NCBI GenBank assembly: GCA_024305745.1
Contig: JAHRBS010000012.1
Coordinates: 749,001-813,000 of the forward strand
DNA: 64,000 nt
DNA from: Polyporus tsugae
Lineage: Eukaryota; Basidiomycota; Agaricomycetes; Polyporales; Polyporaceae
Direction: 5' to 3'
Under the pieces are notes generated by a model. It did not search any database and was not told the origin of the DNA. It was given only the letters and a program-made list of their open reading frames with translations. Both the position numbers and the translations under genes were made by a program. Numbering within the stretch: position 1 is the stretch's first letter; each line of letters opens with the position of its first letter. Shown here piece after piece: positions 1 to 11,904 of this stretch.

Positions 1-1981
1 CCTTCACAGACCAGTCATGCGCAAAGTACTACATGGTACCTGCAGTCCTCAAAGGCGAGCATCTTCCCATCCCACACCATTCACATATGGCCTTCTCCAT
101 GAACACCCCAAGCAACGTCCGAACGCAATTCGTGTCGTTATCCCTGTCCCCTCCAACTCCCTCGTGTCATGGACCTATGCCCAACATCTGATCACATATC
201 TCATATCACTTCCTACAGTCGCCCAAACAATGGTGTCGCAGCTGATCCTGGGTATCAGGTATCCTGCCCCTCCGCTCGCGTCAACCAATCCTTCTCACAG
301 TTGCATACAGGACCATAAACATCTCACGACGAGCACCTTGGGTCATATGGACCATTGCCGTAGCATTCACTTTGGCTTCTTCCGTGAGTGCACATCTGCA
401 TCGCCACCATATCTACCATCTGACTCTTCGAAGGCTGAAGGGGTCTTAAACCTATCGAATCGAGTCCGTGAGTGTCAGCCCCTCCTCATTCCCCTCGCCT
501 CCCCGATTCGAACGTGCCATTCTGACGGAGAAGCCCGTGTTTCAGCCCTGCAGGGACTCCATGGCAAGTAAGTTTCGGACCTTACAGTACATGCCGTGCT
601 GCTGATTGAACTGTCTGTACCAGCTGTGTTGCAGGGAACACGCCCCCACGCCTCACCGCTTGGCTGTTCTATGTCTTCGCGATGGTCTACGATATCATAA
701 CGTTATGCATTTCGTCTATATACCTAATCGATGTTTCTCCCAATACTGGAAAGTGAGTGACTCTTGCATACACTCTCCTTTCTAGCTTCAATGATGCTGA
801 CTAAAATGTTGCACAAGAATTGGGCGCCTTGTCAAGATGTATGCACGCTGCTTTCTTGGATGGGGCGATTCCTGATAATTTCTTCGACAGAATGCTTGCT
901 GACGGCCTTGTTTATTTTGTGGCATTGACTGGTATATGCTGCATCGGACTATCTCTCGACACTTGAACGCTGATGCCACATTGACGTGACAGGGGTCAAC
1001 GTCTTAAACTTGATATTGTACAGGAGCACAGACGAAGCGGACCAGGTACGTTCTCACCGTTTTCCTGCATTACAGCAGCGCTGACATGACCAATGTCTGT
1101 AGTCGTCAGGGTGAGTGTCTCCACCCCTTTCCCCCTTATCTCACGAAGCAGCGGGATTTTACCCGAACGTTCGACTTGTACTGATGTTTGCTCGCCACTG
1201 GTTTGCGCTTGCGCTTGTAGTGTTGCCCTAGGATATACTGTGACATGGATCATGAGCCAGCGCATCCTCATCCATCTCCGCGGTACGTCTCCATCCCCCC
1301 TCGTAACTCCACCCGTCTCTCATATGCCGCTTTCCCGGGAACCGTCCTTCATATATCACGTATCATTCCATTAACCCCGGCCACCCCAACCCCGCATCGA
1401 CACAAACAGACGCCGCCGCGGCGCACAGCAGGACCCAGATCGTCGTCTCCCGCCAGCTCCCATCGGCGCACTCGATCTCGCACGCGATGCGCTCCCAGTT
1501 CGAGACCAAGGACCGCGCGCCGCTCTCAACCGCGCTCGACCTGGGCGACTGGTCGATGGCCTCCTCACACCCGCGCCACTCGGAGACGACGACGACGACG
1601 GATGGCAAAGTGTCGAGCAGTCACATGCATTCAGGCGACGTCGAGAGCCAGAGTCGAAGTCGGAGCCAGAGCGGAAGGTCCGGGGCGACGGCCAGCGATT
1701 CAGAGTTCGAGCTCGACGTGCAGGTGCAGGTACAGATCGAGGAGACGGTCACGGTCGAGTACACCCCCGAGGCGCACGTGCGCGAGTCGTACCGGACGCC
1801 GCGCGTGCTGTGGCGGCAGGAGCGGGAGCGGGAGCGGGAGAGGGAGAGGGAGGGGCGGAGAATGTGGGAGAGGGTGACGGCGCAGGGCAGTCGGCTACCG
1901 GATAGCCGCAGAGAGCGCGGTGCGGAGGAGAGGGACGCAAACGAGAGCCATTTGAGCGACGAGGGCGCCGCTGGGACGTGA
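1..1981 (+). CDS. DUF6533-type integral membrane protein, 5' end missing
   Basis: Polytopic membrane protein of a large basidiomycete-specific group with no known function. Spliced pieces read in order: a CAKYYMV stretch near 16-50, MVSQLILGIR (about 229-259) joining over an intron to TINISRRAPWVIWTIAVAF (about 333-390), a TM helix LTAWLFYVFAMVYDIITL (about 655-710), MLADGLVYFVALTGVNVLNL (about 890-1015) and GYTVTWIMSQRILIHLR (about 1230-1283). The last motif is characteristic of the family C-terminal helix. The final exon (about 1408-1981) encodes a hydrophilic Ser/Glu/Arg-rich tail, with a purine repeat at 1813-1858 giving an Arg-Glu run. The N-terminal DUF6533 domain would lie upstream of the window. 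Exon borders are read by eye. A second member of the group lies at 46.4-48.4 kb. Confidence 0.7.
1813..1858 (+). repeat. Purine-rich microsatellite in coding sequence
   Basis: Imperfect GAGCGG/GAGAGG hexamer repeat inside the last exon of the membrane protein gene. It encodes an alternating Arg/Glu run in the predicted cytoplasmic tail and may vary in length between strains. Confidence 0.7.
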
Positions 1982-3018
1982 TGCGGCCCTGATTGCTCGT
2001 AGTTCCGTTTTGCGTCGGTTCTTTCTCTTTCCTCGGGTCTCTGGTGGTTCCTGGTTGTATTCCCTCGGTGAGTGCGTCCTGGACTGTACGCGCGGGAGTG
2101 CGACTTGCTGACCTGGGAGAAGCTCCAGTTGCTGGTTGCCCGTATCGTTATAGATCATCTGCACGTCTCGTCGCCTTCATGTCTTCCCCTCTCTACACGT
2201 ACTTGAGTCCTCAATATTCGGCGCCATCTCACCGTCCCTCCCATTCACGCATCGTCACGTTCGTCCCTCCGCCCAACTGCCCATTGATTTCCCCGGCGCA
2301 CAAAATCCGTGTTGGGCCTATTGGCCTCTTGGTTACCGATTTTGTTTGCTGGCTCTGCACTATCACCCTTACCTACCCACGCACTAGACGCCTCTTGTTC
2401 ATCCTCTACAGCGTCATGACCGACCACTCATCATCACCCTCATCACCCTCATCTCTTAGCCTCGCATCCCACTCACCTGCCTGCACGCCACACATTCCCC
2501 TTGTATAAATAGATTCGCTGTCGTTCGTTCGATGTACATCATCATACGGCCGTCATCACGTACTTACGCCTACCTTCACTCCCGCAGCCGTTCATTTGGT
2601 CCCGCAGTAATTATCTCATACCTGCCTCTCGCTCATGTACTATATGTACTATATGTAGCATATATCGCGCCCCCGTACATCCTTGGTGCATCTGCCACGG
2701 TAAAAATACAGTATAACCAATTGCAACATTCATCATTTCATGCATGACCATCGTTCGGATACTATCATACAGATCGTACCTGCGAACTGTAGCTGGGCCT
2801 GATCTCGTTCTCGTATGGTATAGTGAATGGACAGAGGGCCTGACGCCTTCACTTTCATCCCAAGACTCAGAAGGACCGTCGCATGCATCCCCCAAGTCCA
2901 TGCCGTCGACCAGCGATGCAAACAGTCCGATCGTTGGGAAATGGCACGAATAAGTTACCTCCACAAACCACCCGTACGTCAAACCGCCCACAACGCATCC
3001 TGCATGACCACGACGAAA
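1982..3018. other. Convergent intergenic region
   Basis: Lies between the 3' ends of the membrane protein gene and the sec5 gene. It holds a CATCAC/CCTCAT-type short repeat near 2426-2452 and a doubled TATATGTAC-like motif near 2637-2660. No coding exon is supported; open frames here start at non-ATG codons or have no recognisable content. Confidence 0.6.
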
Positions 3019-6000
3019 TCAGCTGACGACTCTCGGCCTCTCCCTCCGCCGCTCGCTCCTCTCCCTCGCCCTCCCCTCGTCCCCAGAAGGTGCCGCGGAG
3101 CCAGCCGCAGATGGAGGAGCGGGAGCAGGGGGCCGCGCCTTGTCCTTTGAGCGGTCCTTCGTCTGGCGGAAGCACAGGAACTCGATTCCGGTCGCGCGGC
3201 GCGCGTCCGAGAGCGTCTTCTTGACGCCGTCGAGGTGCGCCTGGAGGTTCTCGTCGCCGGGGCGCTTCGCGTACGCCTGCGAGATGCGCGTGTAGAGCTC
3301 CGAGAGGGTCTCGTCCGCGGACTTGGTGACGTACCGCGAGAGGGTCTGGTGCATGAACTCGATCTCGAGCGTCGCCTAGAACATGGCAGGCACATGGCGC
3401 ATGGCGCAGGGTCAAGTTAGCGGGGCCAGGGGATGGGGGGGAGGAACGAAGGGGGACGTACGCGGAGCATGCCGCCCATACCGAACCGCTTCACCTGGCG
3501 GAAGCAGCGGAGGGCCTCGTCGGCGACGTCCTCGACAAGCGAGTTCAGTGTACGCTCGAGGAGCGGGGCGGCGGCCGCGCTGACTTGCGCGTGGATGCCG
3601 ACGAGGTACATGAGGGTCTCGTAGACGTACGGCCTGATCTCTGTAGCCCAGCTGAGGTTATTTGACGGCAGTGTGACGGGTTGGAAGGAGAATGCACTCG
3701 CCTTTTGGCTGCGGGGTCTCGTACCAGTCCATCTGCGGGTCGAGAATACCATTGCGCACGATCCCGGTGATCGCTGTGGACTTGGGCTTGAAATAGGACT
3801 CGAACAGCGTCTTGTCTAGCTCTTTCACCACCGCCATAAGGGACTGTGATCGCGGTGAGCTAAAATGTATCAGCGAACCAGACTCATCACGTACGTTCTT
3901 CTCGTCGGCAAGAGATATGTTGAACGCAGTCTCGAATTCGGCCGTCATACTTGGGATGAGCGCACGCTGGAGATGGGCGAAGTTTGAGACGACCAACAGA
4001 ACGCGCGTGTCCTGTGCATCACGATAAGCGCATATCAATATACAAAATACTTCTTGGGTTCGATGAAACGCCGTACTGCATCCTCGATCTTGACAAGCTC
4101 CAGTGGGTTGTTCGATCCAGGAGCGGCGTTTGTCTGCAGCGGAAGGTGGGCCCTTACGGCAGCGGAGGTAGGCGACTCGTCCGACGCAAGATGCACGAGC
4201 CCATCCAAGAACGCATACAGGGAGTCTAGGAACGCCTTCATGATCTTCGTGACAAACTCCGGGGCGACAAGGTTCTGCTTGGTCTGCCGTGACGACGAAG
4301 CGGAAGTCGACAGGTCGACGCCACCAGCGATCTTGAACGCGCTGGTGGTGACCTGCTTCTGGAACATGCGTATCTGCGAGAGGTAGACCGTCGTGTACGG
4401 GTCCACCGTCGAGCCGACCCAGGTCTCAAGGTGATAGAAAATGTTTGCATCTGCGAAGAGAGCATGGACTCAGCACTTTGGCAGGGAACCCCGACGGAAA
4501 ATTTCAAGTATGGACGAACCTCGAAGCCAAGCGTTCACAAGCAAATCTTCAAACTTCCATCGTGCAGTTTCTAGAAGGGACTTCAAACTCGACGTCGCCT
4601 CGCTGGAGATTTCCATCCCAGTTACGTCGTTCACGCCGTCCTGAATCTCGCCGAGGACCTTCATGAGGTGGTGCGCCGTTGTGAGCGAGTTCGAGGTCTT
4701 CGGAAACAGGGGCGGCGCCGTGTTCCGGCCAGGTGACATGACGGCCATGTCGGAAAACATAAAGAACTCGGAGAGGAGGGAGATGTAGAGCTTGATGATG
4801 TCGAGTGCCATTATCCGGCACTGCGAAGGGCTCCTACGGGATGATGTAGCGGCATTCTGTCCGAGTGGGGGCGAAGTCAGCATATGGGTACATGCACTGT
4901 GTGCGCTACACATGATCACCTTCTTGTACCTGCCTTCCATGAAGGACTTGGAGATCCTCCAAAAGTTCGGTAAAGGAGAGAGCATGGCTTCTGAGACATT
5001 CTTCACCGTGGTATGGATAGCTTCCCAAATCTCCTGCCCTGTTGATTGCGCTGAAAGCATGGACAAAGTGAGTCTCAAGACTAGAGAAGCGTTCAGTCTG
5101 AACTTACCAATGACCATCTCCGGTTGCTTCGCTTCAATGGCCTGAACACACATCTGTAGCTGCGATGCTAGCTCGCGATTGAGCGAAGCCTGGTTGGGTG
5201 ACTCTGGTGCCTTGTCGTTCAACGCTGCCAAACCGTCAATCGCAAACGCAGAAGGCACCGCGGGGGATATACGTACCCTGGATGGTATTCATGGCAGTCG
5301 CATAGACATCCTTCATGTTTTGCATGATATGCATGTGATGTGCGTCGAAATACGTCCACGCGGGATCGTCTGAGCTATTGAACTCGTACAGAATCCTGTT
5401 CGCCACGACAGCATGAAGTCACACATCCGACTAATCGAGTTGAATGGGTGGGGCACGCACTCGATGGTCTTCTCCTGCTCCTCGACGCTCCGCGAAGGCT
5501 CTTGCAACTTGGCTAGAAGTTCGTTCCGCATCTGGGCCATTACTCTCTCTACCGTCGCCCACACCTTGTCGAGGATCCGTTTCTGCTGCTGTAAGGCGCT
5601 CTCTGTTGACTGGCCATCTTTGGTCGTGCCGACTGGGAGGAGCTGGTTTGGTCGAGTCTCGAGTAGCAGCTTGCCCTTCTTGTAGTCGCGCATGGCTGCC
5701 TCGTAACGACCCTATATACACAATTGCCGTAATGAATCTGCTAGAGACGCCTTCGTGTTCAGATCCACTCACCGCTTCAATGCATTCGACAAGGGAGCTT
5801 GGTAAATTAAAGAAGAACTTGGATCGATCGAAAACGCCTAATGTTGTACGGAGCTTCTGCGCTTTCATGGCGTTTTCTAGTACTGGCAGGAAGACTTGGT
5901 CGGCTTTCTGGGCTCCAGCTAGCGTGCGCATTAAATTGCGTGTCAAGCTTTGCCATGATGCGAAGCAAAAGGTATGAATGAACCTTTGAGGTGGTTCTTG

Positions 6001-6696
6001 AGCGGTTGCGACGCAAACTCGGTCTGGTCCGCGAGTATGCCTTCCTTCATCTCAGCATACAGTGCTTATCCCGCATGAGTTAACATCGTATTATGGTTAA
6101 AATGTCTGGGGTGGCGAACATACCATCTGTAGATGCCTTCACCGCGACGAATCTATCGAAGTTCTCCTCCACCAGGACGCGGATAGCTTGCGACCGTGAG
6201 TCTAGGGAAGCACGAAGATGGGCGATTCCAGCGGAGAGGTCTTGATATGTCGCATTTGGGTGAGCCACAGACAAAAATGTCTTGGGATCGAATGCCTTGG
6301 AGGTAATGAGGATGGCGGCCTCTGGTGCCAGAGGTCAACAGAAGTGAATGGGGTGTATTGGGGCGTCGCACTAACTGGTCTCGGAATCCAGGTCACGCAG
6401 ACTAGTAGGAGGGTCAATACGTACATCTGTTTAATGTACATGCACACTACATACTCGACAGTTGCACCCAAACCCAATGGGTCAGTGTCGGTCTCTCCAG
6501 GTCCTGTCAGGCCGAGTACCGCGTTGTCCGTGTCCTGGTCAACCTCCTCCCATTGTCTGCGCGGAAAACATTCGATTGTTTTCAGAACTGCAGGAAGCGG
6601 CCGTGACGAAAGAAATTGTTACGTTGCAGAGATCGAAGATAGCTTGTATGCTTTCAGAAGCGCATCGTCGTCGATGTCGACGTTGAGCCTTCCCAT
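3019..6696 (-). CDS. sec5: Exocyst complex component Sec5 (EXOC2)
   Basis: Subunit of the octameric exocyst, which tethers secretory vesicles to the plasma membrane at hyphal tips before SNARE fusion. The start ATG (6696) gives [19 protein letters not shown], the usual fungal Sec5 N-terminus, followed after an intron by [16 protein letters not shown]. Downstream exons contain [19 protein letters not shown] (about 6230-6290), [32 protein letters not shown], the conserved [11 protein letters not shown] block (near 5690) and [15 protein letters not shown] (near 5350). Later exons cover the C-terminal helical bundles to the stop at 3019. About ten short introns interrupt it. No internal stop or missing block was seen in the exons read. 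It shares a 455 bp divergent promoter region with the fatty acid hydroxylase gene. Confidence 0.9.
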
Positions 6697-7151
6697 AGCC
6701 TAGCGTGGTGCCGTATTAAGGTGTTGCTGCTTCCTGAGCCAGTATAGACAGAAGTAGGACAGAGAGCCAGACACCGAAAGGAACGAAGAGAAGACAGTGG
6801 GAGTCCGGGCGAGGAAACGGGGAACATGGAGGTTGCGAGATGTTAAGCGCCCGACTGGGTCTCTTGCTCAGCAAGCTTTGTTCTCGGACGCAGATGGTCC
6901 GTCGCAGCAGGTTCCCATTGTAATGTCAAGCCTCACGAAGACCTCCCGAGCAGTCTGGACTTGCTAGCGGGAGTTCTAGGAGCAAGGCGAACAAGCCGAG
7001 GTCGGTCGTGGGTCGGCGCGCACAGGGGATGAGGCCGTGGGAAAGACGGTTGACCCGCGTATTTGACGGCGTCGAAAGTGGTGTGATAAACTTGCCGCTC
7101 TCTCCCCGTCGTCCTGCACGGCGAACCCCTCTCCCGTCAACTCGCGCAGTC
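6697..7151. other. Divergent promoter region sec5 / fatty acid hydroxylase
   Basis: 455 bp between two divergent start codons (6696 minus, 7152 plus). It contains purine-rich stretches near 6750-6830 and CT-rich sequence (CTCTCTCCCC) about 50 nt before the 7152 ATG, common near fungal transcription starts. No TATA box is obvious. Confidence 0.5.
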
Positions 7152-8532
7152 ATGTCCAAACGCATCCGCATTTTCACCGAAGAGGACCTCGCGACGCACT
7201 CGAACGCGTTGAGTTGCTGGGTTACCCGGAACGGCAAGGTCTACGATGTCACCAGCTTCCTGGCCGACCATCCTGGAGGGGACGACCTGATCCTCAACTA
7301 TGCTGGCAAAGACATTGGCGCCATCATGAAGGACCCTGCCGACCACGAGCATTCGGATGCGGCCTACGACATGCTCGACGAGTTCGTGATTGGCAGACTG
7401 GGGGTAGGCGAAACCATCATTGACGAAAGTGAGTAAGCTCCCTAGCGGCGCTTCGGCTTGTCTTAGAGCTGTGACAGATTGGGACGCGGGCGACGACTTC
7501 GAGCCGGAGGAGACGGACACCTCAGCCGACTTCCAGAAGAACGAGTTCCTTGATCTCCGCGAGCCTCTCTTCATGCAAGTCTTGCGGGCGAACTGGTCCA
7601 AGTCATACTACCTCCAGCAAGTGCACCAGCCCCGTCATCTCGCAGACTCTCCCCGCCTGTTCGCACCTTGGTATCTTGAAGTGAGCTCAAGCGTAAGGTC
7701 TGTTGCGTGGTCTTATTGACAATACCCTACGCAGATATTTACGAGGACGGCATGGTACGTTGTGCCCACCATATGGCTTCCGATCGCAGCGTACATCGGC
7801 CTGCGTTCCCTGGTCCAATTCACGCACGGTGCATACTCTCTTCCCCCATTCTCCGTCGATCCTTGGGCACCCATCAAGGCAGCGCAAGGTGGCCGCATCG
7901 CACCTGAAGCTTTTCTATATGCCATTCCTTCGTTCGTCCTCGGCAACTTCCTGTGGACCGTCCTGGAGTACATTTTCCACAGATTCCTGTTCCACCTCGA
8001 TCGTCTTCTGCCTGACCATCCCTATGCGTTGATGATCCACTTCTTGATGCACGGGATCCACCATTATCTCCCCATGGACAGGTCAGCGTCGTCGTCTCAG
8101 CAGTATGTTCATGGTGCTGATCCCATGTAGGTTGAGGCTAGTCATGCCGCCGGTGCTCTTCGTCGTTTTGTCAACACCTATGACGAAGCTGGGACATCTC
8201 ATCTTCCCTACAGCTGTGGCCAACGGAGTAATCTCTGGAGCCTTCACTTTCTGTAAGTGTTCCTGCGTTGTCTGTTGCGTTCCCCCGTTCATCGCTTGTC
8301 ATCCAGATGTTCTTTACGACGTCATGCATTATGCGTAAGTCGTCCCTTTTGCATGCTTTAGTGTTCCTGCTCAGATTACCGTGCCGACAGCCTTCATCAC
8401 ACGAGACTCCCAGCATATGCTAAGGAGATGAAGAAATACCACCTTGCGCACCACTACAAGAACTTCGACCTCGGCTTCGGAGTCACGAGCAAGATCTGGG
8501 ACTACGTATTCAACACCGTCCTGGTCGTCTAG
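7152..8532 (+). CDS. scs7: Ceramide fatty acid 2-hydroxylase (cytochrome b5-hydroxylase fusion)
   Basis: ER membrane di-iron enzyme that 2-hydroxylates the very-long-chain acyl group of ceramides. The N-terminal cytochrome b5 domain shows the heme motif LADHPGGDD (about 7260-7290) and the second heme His in DHEHSD. After a linker (DFQKNEFLDLREPLF) comes the hydroxylase domain with TM helices and the histidine cluster of the family: HRFLFH (about 7978-7996), HFLMHGIHHYLP (about 8039-8075), YDVMHYALHH (about 8316-8402) and KKYHLAHHYKNFDLGFG (about 8430-8480). ATG 7152 is chosen because MSKRIRIFTEEDL runs straight into the b5 fold. It reads through about five short introns to the TAG at 8530-8532. 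Confidence 0.92.
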
Positions 8533-8867
8533 AAAGCTTTGCGGTAGACATCCTTTCGACACTTCCGTGCATGTGCTATCAAAGCGCTATATTTCGCCGT
8601 ACCTTCGGTTTCAGGATCGTTGTCATAGGTATCCTTATATTAGCTCTAATGACCGCTACGCTGTTGGAACGTTCACCCGCTAATGTAGTACTTTGTTTGA
8701 TCCGGTTCTGCTCTACACTCCGCTCTGCTTGGCCGGTCCTTCGGCGTAGAACATATCTTGTACTCCTGTGAAGTCCGATAATGCACGCCCGTTCGCGTGC
8801 TAATCTTTGACAGCAGTAGCTCAAGTTCTCACCCATCTGTTCGACTTCCTCGGGGATAACCTCAACA
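8533..8867 (+). other. Intergenic region
   Basis: 3' flank of the hydroxylase gene and 5' flank of the next small gene. No coding signal or clear promoter motif was recognised. Confidence 0.5.
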
Positions 8868-9399
8868 ATGTCCTCTGTTCACGCGTTGGCGAGCAGCACA
8901 ATGACGACTGCTCAGCCTTTCCACGGTTTCTCGTCGGGCGGCTTCCGAAGTTTAGGAGACGTTCACCCGCGCGAAACTACTGTGACCGCCTTCGCAAGCC
9001 GGGTATCGCTCCTATCACCATTGGAAGGTACGGAAGACTGACTTTCTTCACAGTATTGCTGGGTACCTAAAACGAGAATAGCTGCCCGACGGTCGCCGTC
9101 CGACGCTCCCAGAACGCGCGAAGGCGACAGCGACATGCCCGACGCGACGCGCGGGCCCGAACATTCTGCGAACATCCGCCGTCAGCGCGACAGCTTTTCC
9201 CAACGGACCTCGCGACGCCAGTCTCTCCTTGTGACCCACGCGACGCCTGATCTATCCTCTGTGGCGTCGATGCTCAGTGACCACAGCCAACCGACATCTG
9301 CTGTGCGGGAACTTGTCGGTCGTCATTACCAGGTACGAGTCGCGCTAAAGTCGATGTTTATGTCCCTTGCCCCATATGCAGCCTCGAGAACACAAGTAG
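8868..9399 (+). CDS. Hypothetical 142-residue Ser/Arg-rich protein, three exons
   Basis: Not recognised. I reconstructed it from splice signals: exon 1 8868-9027, intron 9028-9081 (GTACGG...AATAG, 54 nt), exon 2 9082-9332, intron 9333-9381 (GTACGA...TGCAG, 49 nt), exon 3 9382-9399 ending PREHK-stop. The spliced length is 429 nt, exactly 143 codons, and the frame is kept across both introns. The protein begins MSSVHALASSTMTTAQ, with a second in-frame Met at codon 12. It is hydrophilic and rich in Ser, Arg and Thr, with no signal peptide or TM segment. It contains RRQRDSFSQRTSRRQSLL, which resembles basophilic kinase target sequence, and is probably disordered. It could be a small regulatory or nuclear protein; no function is assigned. 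Confidence 0.5.
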
Positions 9400-9512
9400 A
9401 GCAGCATGGGTCTGCGCCGCGGCTTCTAACGCAGAATCTCGGACCTTGCTAGAACGCTGGCTTCGTTGGTAATGGCACCCCGTGAAGTCATGGGCTCACC
9501 TCTGGAAATTTG

Positions 9513-9518
9513 TATAAA
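9513..9518 (+). promoter_or_regulatory. TATA box of the GH5 cellulase gene
   Basis: TATAAA in the context TTTGTATAAAGAG, 57 nt upstream of the cellulase start codon, a typical place for a strongly regulated fungal secreted-enzyme gene. Confidence 0.6.
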
Positions 9519-9569
9519 GAGTCTTCGCGCACCCGGGAGGTCGATGTTCCCTTCGCTCCGCCCGTCAAA

Positions 9570-11273
9570 ATGTCGAAGTTTGCCGCATTACTTGCTGCTG
9601 TGACGCTTGCAGTCTCTGTGCGTGCCCAGTCCACTGTGTCTACCTGGGGCCAGTGCGGTGGTTCGGTGAGTGTTCGCTCATTGCGAATCGGAGGGCGTGC
9701 GCCTGGGTTGTATGCCAACTTTCCATACCGTAGGATTGGACTGGTGAGACCACATGCGAAGCCGGTTCCGTCTGCACCGTCCTCAACCCCTGTGCGTACT
9801 TCTGTCCACCTCCCACCCCACTAAGCTTACACTCGACCCCAACCTAGCATACTCGCAATGCATCCCCGGAGCGGCTACCACCACTGCCCCGCCCACCTCG
9901 ACCTCCGCCGCTCCTGCCCCGACATCTTCCTGCCAGGTACCGGCGCCCTCCGCGGGCAAGCTGCGGTTCGCGGGCGTGAACATCGCGGGGTTCGACTTCG
10001 GGTGCAGCTCCGATGGGACGTGCAGCGCGTCCGGCGCATGGCCGCCACTCACGGAGTACTACGGCGCGGACGGCGCGGGGCAGATGAAGCACTTCGTCGA
10101 CGACGACGGCTTCAACGTGTTCCGGCTGCCCGTCGGGTGGCAGTTCCTCACTGACGGCGTCGCGGGCGGTGACATTGACGAAGATAATTGGGAGGAGTAC
10201 GACGCGCTCGTCCAGGCGTGCTTGGATTCGGGCGCGAGCTGCATCGTGGACGTGCACAATTATGCGCGGTACAATGGCGAGGTGGGTACACCGCATAGTA
10301 TGATACTTAGAGCACGGGCCGACAAGAGACCGACGCATGTCTTCGTTCGCAGATCATCGGACAGGGCGGGCCGACGAACCAGGACTTCGCTGCGCTGTGG
10401 TCGAGCATCGCGGCCAAGTATGCAGACAACGACAAGATCATCTTTGGAGTGTGCGTGTCTCGACCCACTCCTCGCCGGTGACGAAAAACTTAACTTTGCC
10501 TACAGGATGAACGAGCCCCACGACGTGCCGGACATCAACCTCTGGGCTGACAGTGTCCAGGCTGCAGTAACCGCCATCCGCCAAGCAGGGTATGTTCAAC
10601 CGACATATCTATATACTGATAGTGCTCAGTGCTTCTTATACCTCCAGTGCGACCTCACAGATCATCCTCCTCCCAGGGAACAACTGGACCTCCGCCGAGA
10701 CGTTCGTCTCGAACGGCTCTGCCGATGCGCTCAAGAAGGTAACGAACCCCGACGGGAGCGTGACGAACCTCGTCTTCGACGTGCACAAGTACCTCGACTC
10801 GGACAACTCGTACGTCTCTTTCCCTTCCCTTCTCGCTCATTCTTGGCGCTGACGAGATTGGTTCGCACAGGGGGACTAACGCGGAGTGCGTAACGAACAA
10901 CATCGACAACGCGTGGGCGCCGCTCGCGGAGTGGCTGAGGTGCAACGGCCGGCAGGCGTTCAACACCGAGACGGGCGGGGGCAACGTTGCCTCGTGCGAG
11001 ACGTTCATGTGTGAGCAGGTCGCGTACCAGAACGCGAACTCCGATGGTACGTGGCTACGATTCTCCCTCTTCTCATGCATCGTTGGAGCGTCCAGCCTGC
11101 TGACACAACACGACGACACAGTGTTCCTCGGATATGTCGGCTGGGCGGCGGGCAACTTCTACCAGGGATACGTCCTTGGGGAGGTTCCGACGGACACCAA
11201 TGGCGTTTGGACCGACACGACGCTCGTGGCGGCGTGCCTTGCACCCAATGCCCAGCAGTACAGTAGGCTGTAA
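9570..11273 (+). CDS. Secreted GH5 endo-beta-1,4-glucanase with N-terminal CBM1
   Basis: Hydrolyses internal beta-1,4 bonds in cellulose outside the cell. Order of parts: signal peptide MSKFAALLAAVTLAVSVRA; a CBM1 cellulose-binding module (STWGQCGG ... TTCEAGSVCTVL ... YSQCIPG, four Cys) split by two introns; a Thr/Ser/Pro/Ala-rich linker; then a GH5 domain from GKLRFAGVNIAGFDFG. Catalytic residues are visible: acid/base Glu in GVMNEPHD (about 10498-10520) and nucleophile Glu in QAFNTETGGG (about 10954-10983). HNYARYNG and FDVHKYLD fit the GH5_5 subgroup. The stop is TAA at 11271-11273, after about nine exons. The CBM1 reads NPSYSQC where many modules have NPYYSQC, so one flat-face aromatic seems replaced; this depends on the exact splice. 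A TATA box lies 57 nt upstream. Confidence 0.93.
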
Positions 11274-11904
11274 AATGGGCACGATGTGCCACACTATGGC
11301 TGTCGGCTCTTGCTAAGAGATAGATTGACGGGTGGCATTTTATCGACGGGTGGCATATTCTCCGTTATGGGGAATGTATTGACTGTACCTGTACCTGCTG
11401 TCAATTATGCCGGTACCTCATCTACATCTGTGTGAATCAATGCTGCAGCTACCCCGGAACTTGGCACTTTCATTTGGGATTGACGTTGTCCGGCTGCCAG
11501 GCTTAGGTAGCTGCTGCCAGTGCCACTTGGCCGCTCGAAAGGCCCACCGTTAACCAGTGTATATTTGCTTTCTTCGGGACTTATTGGGCTTAAACTAATG
11601 TTATGTGCCCCCAATTTCGACAAAAGACGGTGGCTCTGTGCTGGAGACACGACTCTCGTCACCGCGACGAGCGGTCTCCGGGCCATGCCTTTGTATTCAT
11701 TTCTACGCACGTTCTGTCACCTCCGCCGACGTTTCTCGGTCCCAACAATCCAGCGCTAGAACTTCACCCGGAAATAGGCCGTTTCGCTGGCGACGTCGAG
11801 CCCATAAAGCGTCCTCGGGCTTTGATACCACTGCTACTGCTCACATATAACCCAAGTGGCCGTTCGTCCTTCTTCGCTATCTCTGCTTGCTCCCCGCTAC
11901 CACC
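11274..11904 (+). other. Intergenic region between GH5 and S1/P1 nuclease genes
   Basis: The first part is the GH5 3' flank, with a duplicated GACGGGTGGCAT motif at about 11328-11354. The last 60 nt hold a TATA-like ATATAA at 11845-11850, about 55 nt before the nuclease ATG. No gene was seen. Confidence 0.5.

Noticed and set aside
502..530. GATTCGAAC-type tRNA T-loop
   Set aside because: Lies between exons of the membrane protein gene with no flanking tRNA arms.
9754..10893. 379-codon frame across the GH5 gene
   Set aside because: Partly the true exon but reads through introns; replaced by the spliced GH5 model.
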